DNA of 64,000 nucleotides from Pomphorhynchus laevis (lineage: Eukaryota; Acanthocephala; Palaeacanthocephala; Echinorhynchida; Pomphorhynchidae). Of this stretch, positions 1-11,600 are shown piece by piece. Position numbers and translations under genes: made by a program. How positions within the stretch are numbered: the stretch's first letter is position 1; each line of letters starts with the position of its first letter. The DNA is taken from the NCBI GenBank assembly GCA_012934845.2, contig WNNJ02000108.1, positions 62,001-126,000 on the forward strand, in the 5' to 3' direction. The notes below the pieces were generated by a model. It was not told where the DNA came from, did not search any database, and saw only the letters and a program-made list of their open reading frames with translations.

Positions 1-2572
1 GAAACGACCGTACACTACTTCTCTGTGTACGCTCCTCAAACAGGATGCACAGATAAAGAGAAGCTGGACTTCTGGGAAATGCTAGATGAAAAGATGGCAG
101 AAGTCCCCGAAGAAGACTATGTGATCATAGCCGGTGATATGAATGCCCATGTTGGACAGACGGATGAGAGTGAATGTCACGGTGGATATGGCATAGGTGA
201 GAAGAACGCAGAAGGGGAACAACTACTGGAGCTTGCAACTACGCACAACCTCACCATCACCAACACCAACTTCACAAAAAGGCCGAGCCACCTGTACACA
301 TATTACCATGGAACGGGCTCACAAATCAGGAAGTCGCAAATTGATTTTGTCCTGGTGAGGCGAAAACACAAGAAGACGGTGCTAGACACAAAGGTCATTC
401 CATCAGAGACCACAGCGACTCAACATAAGCCACTGATATGTGACCTGAAAATTGAAGTCCCCCGTAAACCGAGGCCAGAACAAACAAAGACGAGCCGAAT
501 CAAGTGGTGGAAACTGAGGGAAGAAGACACAGTTGGAACAAAGGCAAAGCTGGCCCGGATAAGACTACCTAGCATACATGGAGTACAGGACACCTGGACC
601 GCGTTGCGCTGCACGATCCACCTAGCTGCAAAGCACATACTCGGATCCACCAAGCCATGTCAAAAATACATCGACAAAGAAACTTGGTTTTGGACAGAAG
701 AGGTCAAAGACGCAGTGAAGGCAAAGAAAAATTCATACAAGGCTCTCCGGATAGCACAAACACAGGAGAACAAAGATGAATATCACCGAGCGAAAAAGAA
801 AGCAAGGAAACAAGTGGCTATTGCTAGGAGTAACCACCTAGATAACCTCTACCAAAAGCTCGACACTCGAGAAGGAGAAAAAGGCGTGTACCGACTAGCC
901 CGTTCAAGACGGAAGAAGGCAGCAGACATCGAGAAGTTCCATGGTATCAGCAATGAGCAGGGAAAACTCATTATACACCCACAAGACGTGCTGGAGAGAT
1001 GGAGAAGATATTTTAAAGCCATCTTTACAGAAGAGTTTGAACATCCACCAATACCAGAGGGGACTCCAAATCACACACAAGTCGATCCACTCAATGGTGC
1101 AGAGGTCAGAGAGGCAATGATGAAGATGAAGCCGGGTAAAGCCAACGGACCCGATGATTTAGCGGTGGACTTCTGGAGAATCAATCCGGATGAGTGGACA
1201 CCATGGCTAACTAATTTTCTCCAGAAGATTGTTGACGCAAAAGAGGTGCCAGAAGACTGGAGTCGAAGCATAACTATCCCAATCTGGAAGCAGAAAGGAA
1301 GCCCAGCAGATTGTGAAAACTACCGCCCAATTCGTCTTCTCAGTCACACCATGAAAATCTTCGAGAGAGTGCTCGACAAGAGAATCCGTGACTCCGTCAA
1401 ACTAAGTGTCAACCAGGCAGGCTTTGTGCGCAACTGTGGAGCCATCGATGCAATACACTCAGCCAGACTACTCCTTGAAAAGCACAGAGAGAAGAAGCAG
1501 CCCCTCCATGTAGCTTTTCTGGACCTTGAGAAAGCGTTCGACAGAGTACCTCATAAGCTTATATGGTACGCTTTGAGACGCAGAAAAGTACCGGAGGAAT
1601 TGATCGAATGGGTGAAGATGTTGTACAAAGGAACGACGAGCAATGTGCTAACAGCAGCGGGAAAATCCAGAGAATTTCCAATCTCAGTCGGTGTGCACCA
1701 AGGATCTGCACTCTCCCCATTACTATTCATCATAGTTATGGACGTGATTACGAAAGACCTTCTAAGACAAGCACCATGGACCATCCTGTATGCCGACGAT
1801 GTTATGCTGGTATCTAAAGACAAACATGACCTCGAGCAACAAGTTCAGCAATGGCACGATCGCCTGGCACAGTTTGGGTTGAAACTGAACACAGCCAAAA
1901 CAGAGTACATGACGACGAACCAGAACGAAGATGTAAGCATATCAGTTAATGGCGTGCTTCTGCCAAAGACAACTGCGTTCAAATATCTGGGATCAGTCAT
2001 CTCCAGCACAGGAGGAGTGGCAAAAGACGTCACCACTCGCATCAACGCAAGCTGGACAAAATGGAGAGCAGCCACTGGAGTTTTGTGCGACAAACGCATG
2101 CCAGACAAACTCAAATCGAAGTTCTACAGAAGCGTAATACGGCCTGTAGCAATGTACGGTGCTGAGTGCTGGGCAATGACAGCAGAAGCAGAACGTAAGC
2201 TTGGATGCATGGAAACCAAAATGCTAAGGTGGATCGCAGGAAAGACTCGCCTAGATCATGTCCGTAACGAAGACATCCGCAAGCGATTTGGCGTAGCACC
2301 CATAGCAGACAAACTGAGAGAATCAAGGCTGCGATGGTATGGACATGTAATGAGGGCAGACGTGAACACATTAGCGCAGGCACCATTTCAAATCGAGGTC
2401 GACGGAAAGAGACCAATAGGAAGACCACAGAAAAGATGGATGGATACCCTTCTTAAGGACATGAAAATGGTCGGACTCACGCCCAAAGACGCAGCAAAGA
2501 AGGCATTTTGGCGTCAACGATCGTGGCAAGCGGACCCCGTCATACGGGATAAACGCTAAGAAGAAGAAGAAG
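1..2572 (+). mobile_element. RTE-type LINE, ORF2 open from the window edge to its stop
   Basis: One reading frame is open from base 1 to the stop at 2557-2559 (about 852 codons); its start lies before the window. The N-terminal part is an APE-type endonuclease: VYAPQTG near base 25, then the GDMNAH metal-binding motif and QIDFVLV. The usual SDH position reads TQHKP, a variant known in RTE elements. The reverse transcriptase follows (FLDLEKAFDRVPH, GVHQGSALSPLLF, and the catalytic YADD near base 1790). The C-terminus has the RWYGHVMR and GRPQKRWMD motifs common to many LINEs. After the stop comes a short (AAG)n run, the simple-repeat tail expected of RTE elements. The product would nick chromosomal DNA and reverse transcribe its own RNA at the nick. 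No stop interrupts the visible part, so this copy is young or recently active. RTE is my best clade call from the motifs. Confidence 0.9.
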
Positions 2573-3468
2573 ACATTCTTCAGATTTCTCTTGAAGGACA
2601 AAATACTGGATGCCGAAACCACTTGACTTGGTAGCTTATTCCAGCTTTTCCACGTTCGGTTGACAATTGTGTTAAATCTTATTTGTGGACGAAGTGGGTC
2701 TTTAACGTGAGGTGATGTCCCCTCAATCTGTTTGAATTAAGAAGTTCGAACAGTTTGCGGCAAACATGTTCCCTCTGCCCTTTTTGAACATTAAGCGCTG
2801 TCCACACAAACATTAAATCAGATGACTTTAAAGATTTCTTCACTGTGGTCACACCAAGTGCGTGAAGTCGAAAAATGAATGAGAGCTTGCGTTGGCTGGG
2901 TACAAGATGTGTGGCCTTGCGTAATATGGATTCGTACAGGTTCATCTCTGTCGTAGTTTGAGGGTGACAGGCAGGTGAAGCGTATCTCATTAAAGATAAG
3001 ACATAAGCATTGTAAATAAACTTAAAACTGGATGCGTCAAGTTGGCCAATGGTCCTTCTAATAAGTCCTAAAATTCGACGGCATTTAGCAACTGTGTGAC
3101 TGGTATGTGGGATGGTCGATAAGTTTCTATTTACGATCACTCCAAGGTCTTGAAATTGGAGAACTGTTTCAATTTCTCTTCCGTCAATGGTATATGATGA
3201 ATTGATGTGTAGATGTCCGATGCGCATATGTTTTGACTTATCGGGGTTTAATACCAGTCCCCGTTGATTACACCATACCTTAATATTATCAATGTCTCTC
3301 TGGAGTATCATTGGATCTCGGCTATCGATTATTAATCGCCAAATTTTCAAGTCGTCGGCATATAAACCACATGGACTCGAAATAGCTGTAGTAAGCTCGT
3401 TGATGTAAATAATGAAGAGCAATGGACTGAGTACCGATCCCTGAGGAACACCGCGTCCAGGATTTCTT
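2573..3468 (-). mobile_element. 5'-truncated CR1/Jockey-type LINE, 3' half of reverse transcriptase
   Basis: On the minus strand the frame reads GVPQGSVLSPLLFIIYINEL, then LYADDLKIW (catalytic YADD near 3360), the thumb region, and RLRGHHLTLK near the end. The final coding part (NRTWKSWNKLPSQVVSASS and SFKRNLKNVFF, about 2575-2680) is in a different frame from the main body, so at least one frameshift has occurred. The endonuclease and the first RT motifs are missing, as expected from 5' truncation during target-primed reverse transcription. Its 3' end abuts the AAG tail of the RTE element on the other strand, so the two elements lie tail to tail. Not functional. Confidence 0.85.
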
Positions 3469-3504
3469 GTTTTTGACATTTGTTTATTAGCAAATGTCAA
3501 AAAC
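3469..3504. repeat. Perfect 14-bp-stem hairpin at the truncated 5' edge of a LINE
   Basis: GTTTTTGACATTTG is followed by an 8-nt loop and its exact reverse complement. It sits where recognisable LINE coding sequence stops (3468), so it may mark the truncation junction. Confidence 0.7.
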
Positions 3505-3969
3505 ATTATTAAAGCATAAATTTTTAAAAAGACAAATTTTGAATATATAAACCATATTTTGCCGATACCTGGTACTTTAAACATATGCATATTTATAGTC
3601 TCACGCATTTGTGATAGCGTTAAGATCGTGTTGTGATAATATTTAAGTTCGTCATTAATACATTTTTTATCAAACAAAAAAATAATTAAAATTAAATTAA
3701 GAATGAAAATCAATAATGCCCAAACCGTCTACTTCTTTATTTTAAAGAATTTATTGTGATTACTTTGTTTAATATAAATATATTAATATGGCATATTATA
3801 ATGACGATAAGAGCTCTTCAAAATAACTGATGTGTGATTAGGTTTCAGCCCTGCCCTATGACTCAAGCTGTGTGTTAAAAACTATTCCAATGCATATATA
3901 CCGGTCGTATTTTAAAGAAATTACTGTGTATTCATCAGGTTTCGGACCTTGTGATTTAAACATTATAGC
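3505..3969. other. AT-rich spacer between two LINE fragments
   Basis: I see no coding, RNA or repeat signal here. The minus-strand frame that continues from the LINE into this stretch has no recognisable protein motif. Confidence 0.5.
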
Positions 3970-4960
3970 ATTACTTAAACAAATGTTCATAAAAGTTATA
4001 ATTAAAATTATATCTGAGAGTCATACAAGAAGAAAAATCAATCAATTTACTAATTTGACGGAGGTTGCGGATAATCAAGCTAGATGAACGTACTTTATCT
4101 CCAACGAAAGGTTTAAGTGAAAATCGGTTGTCGAAATAGAAGCCTAAGAAAACGAGATTGCCAACGATAGGAAGAATTGTAGAATTTAATGATACGGAGG
4201 GAGGTTCTAAGCCAAGGCGTCTAAGAAGGATCCACATAATTTTGAATTTATTATGATTCAGATAAAGACGAATAGAAGAAAGATAATTGAAAATTGAAAC
4301 AAGACAGTTGCAAGCAGAAACACTAAGACCATGAATACGATAAGCAGGTGCATAAACATTGATGAGAATGTCATCAGCATATTACATGTCATGAAATTAA
4401 ATAAATGAGGAATCGAAGACAAATCACCGATAAAAGAGAAAAACATAGGGCCTAATACTGAGCATTGTGGAACACCGGACGGGATGAAGATAGATGAGAA
4501 ATAGAAGAGTTAGAACACTCGCGAAAAGTACTGCTTGATAGATATGAAGAAAACCATGATACAGTGGGTTAAGATAATCCATAATCATGACGAAGACGAT
4601 AGAGAAGTATCGAGTGATCGACGATGTCAAAAGCAGATGATAAATCAAAAGAAGCTATGACACTACATAATTTTTGATCGCGCGAGATGAGTAAGTCGTT
4701 ATAAACTTTAGGACAGGCAATTTCAGTAGAGTGATTAGAGCGAAAAGCGGCTTGGAAGGGAAAAAATAAGTTAGAAGAAAAGAGATATATTAACTTGCGT
4801 AAGAACGAGACGCTCAAGGAGTTTAGAGAGAGTTGGGAGAAGTGAGACAGGACGGTACGAAGATAGTAGTGAGGGGTCGATGGATTGCTTTTAAAGGAGA
4901 GGACAAACATTGTCGCATTTCCAGTAGGAAGGAAATGTGCGGATGCGGATAGACAAATTG
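3970..4960 (-). mobile_element. Broken L2/CR1-like LINE reverse-transcriptase fragment
   Basis: The minus strand reads FQAAFRSNHSTEIACPKVYN followed by SFDLSSAFDIVDHSILL (4570-4800), the motif 1-2a region of an L2/CR1-type reverse transcriptase. Downstream, in other frames, come a surface motif resembling LSWFSSYLSS and a late piece (3971-4237) with LGFYFDNRFSL. The frame changes several times, so the element is dead. A diverged second copy of its internal segment (about 4365-4450) lies at 5040-5125. Confidence 0.75.
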
Positions 4961-5034
4961 AACAATGTGCTTAGGAAGTGTGCGATAGAGGAGCTTTGCT
5001 CCTCATTCACCTTACTCATGCAAGAGCATGAGTT

Positions 5035-5128
5035 AAGTGCATGAGCATAGATGAGAATGCCATCAGCATATTGTATAACATATAGCTTTCATATATGAGA
5101 AATAGAAGATAAATCACTGATTTTATTC
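5035..5128. repeat. Diverged direct copy of the LINE segment at about 4360-4450
   Basis: The text around GATGAGAATGCCATCAGCAT and the following 80 bases match 4362-4450 with scattered differences. It is either a local duplication or a second truncated LINE of the same family. Confidence 0.6.
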
Positions 5129-5644
5129 AGATATAACTGAATAATAAGAAACCAATATTAACTTTTTTATTGTAATTAATTAGTTGCTATCATTTAAAAA
5201 TAGTTAAGTATATTTTGCTTAGTGCTCTTTTGTGATGTTTGATTTATAATTTATTAATAAAAATTTATAGGAACTAAAAAATCGTGCCAAACTCAGTGCC
5301 ACAATGACTATATCTGATTATTTTATTAGATACAATAAACTATTGCATTCAATAGTATACTACAAACACCCGGAAAGATGTTTAGCTATTTACAATAACA
5401 AATTCAAAATCAATGAATTAGAAATGAACAAATCGGCTGAGAGCTGTTAATATTGTTATCGGAAATGTAGTAATTGGTTGCTTTAAGACCTCATCCTTGA
5501 ATGCGTGAATTGATGGCTATATCGGTCTCACCTGTAAATGATACCAAGCCTTTAAAGCCCTGAAATGTATTTGGCTAAAATTTTGTTAATGTTCTTTTTC
5601 CAATATATTTATTTTTTATTTTAAAACCTTTTCAGAGTTATATT
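5129..5644. other. Upstream region of the hnRNP gene
   Basis: AT-rich sequence with no recognisable coding or repeat feature. It should contain the promoter and 5' UTR of the hnRNP gene, but I can point to no specific promoter element. A possible 3' splice site (TTTTCAG) lies about 10 bases before the start codon, so the 5' UTR may itself be spliced. Confidence 0.4.
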
Positions 5645-8600
5645 ATGAGCTGCGACGGTCAATCTGTCAAGCCTGAATCTGATTCAGAACAACAATCTCT
5701 GCCACAAAAGCGTGAAGGGTAAGCATTTTGTCGTATCTTCGTAATCATTTAAGGTGTGAAATCATGAGGATAGTTTCACTCTGCAACTTAAGAACACGGG
5801 AAAGAGAAGCGTGTTTTCCTTTTCGACATTATTTCTTACTTAATGGATCGTACAGCGGAAATGAATATTAGCCAATGTAGCTAAATATTTTTCATCAAAT
5901 AATATTTCCATCTCACAAAGTAAAACGTTTACTCTCAACAATTTTTATAAAACAACCAAAATTTAAAGTTTCGATCGTTTAACAAATCAGTTCTCTTTGA
6001 ATAAAGCTAAGCTTCGCTATTTTATATCCCTAATTCTATAAAGTTGATATTGATTGAGCCATTACCATATTTTTAATCAATTCTAACAATAATAAATCTA
6101 AGAAATCATGGAACTAATTAAATATGAGATCAATTTAACCCTTAAGTTCTAATTTTTTAAATTTAATATTGATTAAATCAATTACATTTTTCGCTTAAAC
6201 CTAAATTGCAGTTGCCTTATTGTTGAAAATTGATAATTCGTTAAAATTACATTCGAATCTGATTTATACCTAAATCACCCGATGTGCGCGAAAGCATTCG
6301 GCAACATACTTTCCATAAGAAAGTATGTTTGATAATTCGTTAAAATTACATTCTTATATGATTTATACCTAAGTTACCCGATGTGCGCGAAAGCATTCAA
6401 CAACATACTTTCCATAAGAAAGTATGTCTTAACATTATCGATTGTTTGTTAATTTTAATCGCTTTTAACTGGTTCGTTGAGTAAATGATGTAATCTAAGT
6501 GATGGCTAATTATCGATATCCCCCTTAAACAACGACCGTTTGCTGCTTGTGTATCAGAGTTTGCCGTTTCCTTTTTTGATTAATTAGCTTTATATAGCTT
6601 CTTAATGGTAAGATCAATGAGGTTGAAATAATAACACTCCACTGTCATCTGACCAATCTACCGCGCGTATGTTCATAAACTTAAATACAAAGTTCCGAAC
6701 AATAATTAATTTTTAAATTTTTTTTCAAATAAATAAATTAATTTAATTTATTAAATATAATTAATATTTAAAATAATTAATTAATTATGGTAAAATTAAT
6801 TTTTTAACTCTAAGAATTGCAATTCAATATTTTTCTATTTAATACTTTTTTGCAACAATAAAGTTTTAAATTTTTAAATGCAATTAACTTTTTTACAATA
6901 AAAATTAAGTCTTGTGCCATTTAAGGCGTGTTTCTAGCAACACCGTAAGGTAACTTTGAATGCAATATTTCTGTTTATCTTAATGATGACCCTATATTTA
7001 ACTATTATGCACAACTTAATGTATTTCTTTATAATTTAAAATGTATCAAGTATTTTAGCAAGAATTAGTTGAATTGACTTATTCGACATTAATCATTGTG
7101 TATTTTACAATTCTAGATATTGTTTTAATATCTAGAATGGGATAATTGAAAACTATATATTTATCTTTTAAATCAAATTATAAAACAATGATCGAATACC
7201 CGATCCGATTATTCGAACGATCAATTTACATTAGAAAATACATATTTTGTACTATCTTGCGAATGCTACAAAATTAACGTGAAGTAATATATCTAGTATT
7301 TTGCTTCAAAAATACGAGTGCTAAAAGTTGTCACTTAAAATGATGTTTTTTCAACATTTTTGGTTACCGGTTTCGATTTTTGTTATTTAATAAGGATTAA
7401 TATTTCTTATTCATTTGTGGTTACGTTTTTTAGCAGAAACATGATACGAACTGTTTTCTACTGCATATCTTTCTATTTGTGGATTTGAATAATTTAATAT
7501 ATAAATTTAATTTATATATTAAATTTAATTTATACTTAGCTTGCATGGATTGCTAAATTTTTAAAGAAAATTATTTAAAATTTATTTGACATGATGAATC
7601 AATAATTTAAATAACCTTTGGAAACCAGGATTTCAATCGTATCAGGATTTCAACCAGGATTTCAACACATTTGCTTAGAATAACAAGGGACAAATTTCAG
7701 TTCTGTAAATGCTAGTCTTGTTTTTAAATAAAAGTACCAATGAAGTAGCCGCAAAGTAAAATTCGACATTTAAATGTGAGAATTAATAGCGGTTAATTTA
7801 TTATTTATCAATTTTTACTCAACCAAATAGCTATTAAACATAATAATAAGCAAACTAGTATCTTTTGATTTTCGTTATATTTATCATTATATTTTAATCG
7901 TAAAATCGGATTTTTTGATTCCACCTAATGATGGAAGCATAATTAGATTAAATGCAATTTTGAATATAATTATATTAATATTTTTATATATTACAGAGTT
8001 GATTTACAGTCAAAAACTAGACTCTTGTTTTTATAAAATGAAAGGAATTTAACCTTGTCTATATAAATGTTAATATATTCGTATTTTGGGGATTACTAAA
8101 TGTTTTTGATTACCAAAAACATTACTAAATGTTTTGCTGTACATATTTTGGCTGCTTAGGTAAAATGAAGAGCTTATAAGATATTTGCTTTTTATCTTTG
8201 AATTGACCATTTCTGAAATAATCAAAGATCGAAATTCAAGTAGCAAACAAAATATATTTCGATGAGGAATTTTTTTATCAAACCATATACCTAAACTTAC
8301 AGCAGAGCCATCTTCAATACGTTATTAATAAAATAAAATAACATTAATTAAATAATTAAATAATTAATTAAATAATTGTAAACAAAGTAACGTTTATCAG
8401 ATGTTCTCTTTTATTATTTCTTAATTATCTTTGTATTGGAATATTATAAATTTCTGTAGAAGTTCTTTACTGACCAACGATGCCTGTCAATCTCTGTCTA
8501 GAATTGTAAACTCGGGATATTGTTGTACAATAAATGTTTTTCGCAAAGACTCTGCTAAGCATAAGAGATAATTTACATGCTCGTCTTTCAATAATCGCAG

Positions 8601-11600
8601 TTTTTACTCTCGTCAACTAGATTTACTGAAGGTTCTACACGTGGTATTCGTGATACACTTTTATTTCGCATAATATATATATATATATGAATTGTATTCG
8701 TTTTTATAGTAAAACTTTAATTTGTTTTAATTCATTATAATTGTGTTTAATTATTGAATTGTATAATAATCCTTGTTCTATTTCAAATTTGCTTTTTAAT
8801 TGGAAATTTTAATTTTTTAGGATTAATTCATTCACTATATATCGAGTATATCATTTGTATCGAGTATAATATCATTATATTTAATTTATTCTTATGAATT
8901 TATTTTTAATGTTTACAATAAATTGTGTTTAATTATTGAATTGTATAATAATCCTTGTTCTATTTCAAATTTGCTTTTTAATTGGAAATTTTAAATTTTT
9001 AGGATTAATTTATTCACTTTGTAGAAACTGGTTGTATCGAGTATAATATCATTATATTTTATTTATTCTTATGAATTTACTTTCAATATGTTTATTGTTT
9101 CGTAACTTGCTGCTTTTACGTTTCTTCTTTGTCAAATTTTAGTAAAATATTTGTCGGTGGACTTACGTGGGATACCACAGTAGACGATGTAAAAGCCTAT
9201 TTTCGACGCTTCGGTGATATCATTGATGCTACTATCATAAAAGATCCAATTAGCGGTAGATCTCGAGGCTTTGGTTTTGTCGTGTTCGAAGAAGAGTCTA
9301 CTGCGAAAAAGGTAAAATCAAATTCGATTTGTTCGGTAGAGCGTCAACTGTCCACTATAGTCTAGCTTCATCGATCTTAGTTATGGTTTTACCGATATAA
9401 CGGCAGTAGCGACGGATCCCTATGTTTTCGAACTTATACTTAAAATCAATAATTTTCAATTTACGTTTACGTTTTTGATTTAGACATTTTATTGAATGGT
9501 CCAATTAATATTTGTATTTTATTATATTATGTTACGATTCTGTCAAAGTTTTTGTATTACCGTTCTTGCATCGGGAATATACTATAACTGAACCATAATA
9601 ACCCATAACTGAATTTTGACGTCCAAAAGTATTTTCAATTTGGTATTATCGGTACTTTAGTGTAAAATTTATAATAAATCCGTTGAATTGCTGTCTAATT
9701 GTAAATAATAAAACTATACGCCACATTACAACTTAAAAATCGATAATTTTATAAATAAAATTCCATAAATTCCCATCATATATGGCATCTACGAGAATTC
9801 GCTGACGTTGTAGCATGGACATAGCATCTTTAAACAAACCACGTGCTTTCCGGATCATCCTAATTTATTCGACAGGAAATTTTATTGCTGCCGTTGGTTG
9901 TTTTCTCATAGGATCCTTCGAGCATACATTTTTATAATATAAGAGCTGAATGGTTCACACTGTTCTCCGGAAGCTTACACGATACAGTTTTATACTCAAG
10001 AATTTTGCCAAAAACGGATTTCGATTACAAGCAGAGCAGACTTCGTTATCACTCCTAGACGATCTGATACTAGCCAAGCAGATTTCGTTATCACTCCTAG
10101 ACGATCTGATGCTAGCCGAGCAGATTTCGTTATCACTCCTAGACGATCTGATGTTAGCCCGCAGCACTCATCAGTTGGGTGAACTACCATCAGTCGTTTC
10201 GGCTGCTTGTGTGTATATGCTTTCTCATGAAGATTACATAGTGATTTATTTACGAGTACACCATTGGGTCTCCCAGTGCAGGTGTAACAACAAATTATAT
10301 GTACATATATAATAAGAGTTTCGTTTGAATCGGTATATATATCGCGTACCGGGGTCAATTGAGACGCATTCATCATATTAAAAGTTACCGTTAGAAACTA
10401 ATGAAAGCTACCGGTTTCTATCGACAAGTGTGACTGAAGAAGAGAAATATCGCTTGTGCACTTGAATGTTGTCTTGTAACAATCACCTTTGTGATCAATC
10501 GTTCTAAACTGTTGTGGAAAATCCCTGAACACTCTTAAAATCTGGACTCTACTGATAAAGCTCAATAAGCAGAAACCAGTCTAAGGATTTAATTGACTGC
10601 ATTACTGTGATGGCTTTCAATACCCATATGTGCCGCTTCGCTCTGCGATCCGGGGGTATACCATTTATATTTCGCTTATGCAATTATTGATTTAAAGAAA
10701 TTTAATCCATTAAATCCATTACAATCAAATGATTAGTTGTAAAAATGCGAATTTATGGAATTTAATTTATAAAATTATATATTTTTTAATAATTATATAT
10801 AATGTATAATCTTTTTTATCGCATTCATTGCTTGCGCTATTTTGAGTAATTATATTACGGTGTGCTTATTTATTTATTCAATTTCTTTTCAATGCATTTT
10901 GTTCATATTCGATTTTTAATAATTTTAAAACGATTTTGTTTCCAGCTTTACTTTTTTATATTTATGTAACACAACATTAATTATATTCGTTAATTGCCTT
11001 ACTAAACATGTTTTTCTAGTAATATATACTACCAGCATATGTAGTGATAACTGAAATCAATTATATTTAAATTAAAATATCGGTAAGAATTCAATAATAA
11101 TTTTATGAGAGTTAACAAATATATAAACTAATCGAGATTATCTTCTAAAATTATTTATAAATCAATCATGAATAAATCATTTACAAATGAGTAAAATCGT
11201 ACATTTTAAAACTTTTAAAAATTTAATTATGGGCGTTTTTTAGTAGTTGAGAAAGTATTCGAGGCCTGCACACTTAATTGATTGTTTATTGCATCGATTT
11301 ATATAATGTACCTAATGCGATTGTCGACCTACAGATTTCCAAATGAAAAATATTATCAGTATATTAGTCTAAAATTAATCACAAGTCCGTACACATAATT
11401 CCAAGCCAAAGTTTGCATATGCTGAAACATTAAAATGCATACTCGATTTTAAAAAATGATAATCTATTGGTTTTCGAAGAATTGCATTTCAATTATTTTT
11501 ATTCTGTTAAGGTTTTTAGTGTTGACAATCATTATATCAATGGTAAGAAAGTCGATACTAAAAACGCATTTCGTCGAAATGCTGAGCCGTCATGTCGAAA

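Noticed and set aside
9950-10376. Open frames with a 14-aa repeat in hnRNP intron 2
   Set aside because: The repeat comes from the 42-bp minisatellite; both strands are open, as expected from its period.
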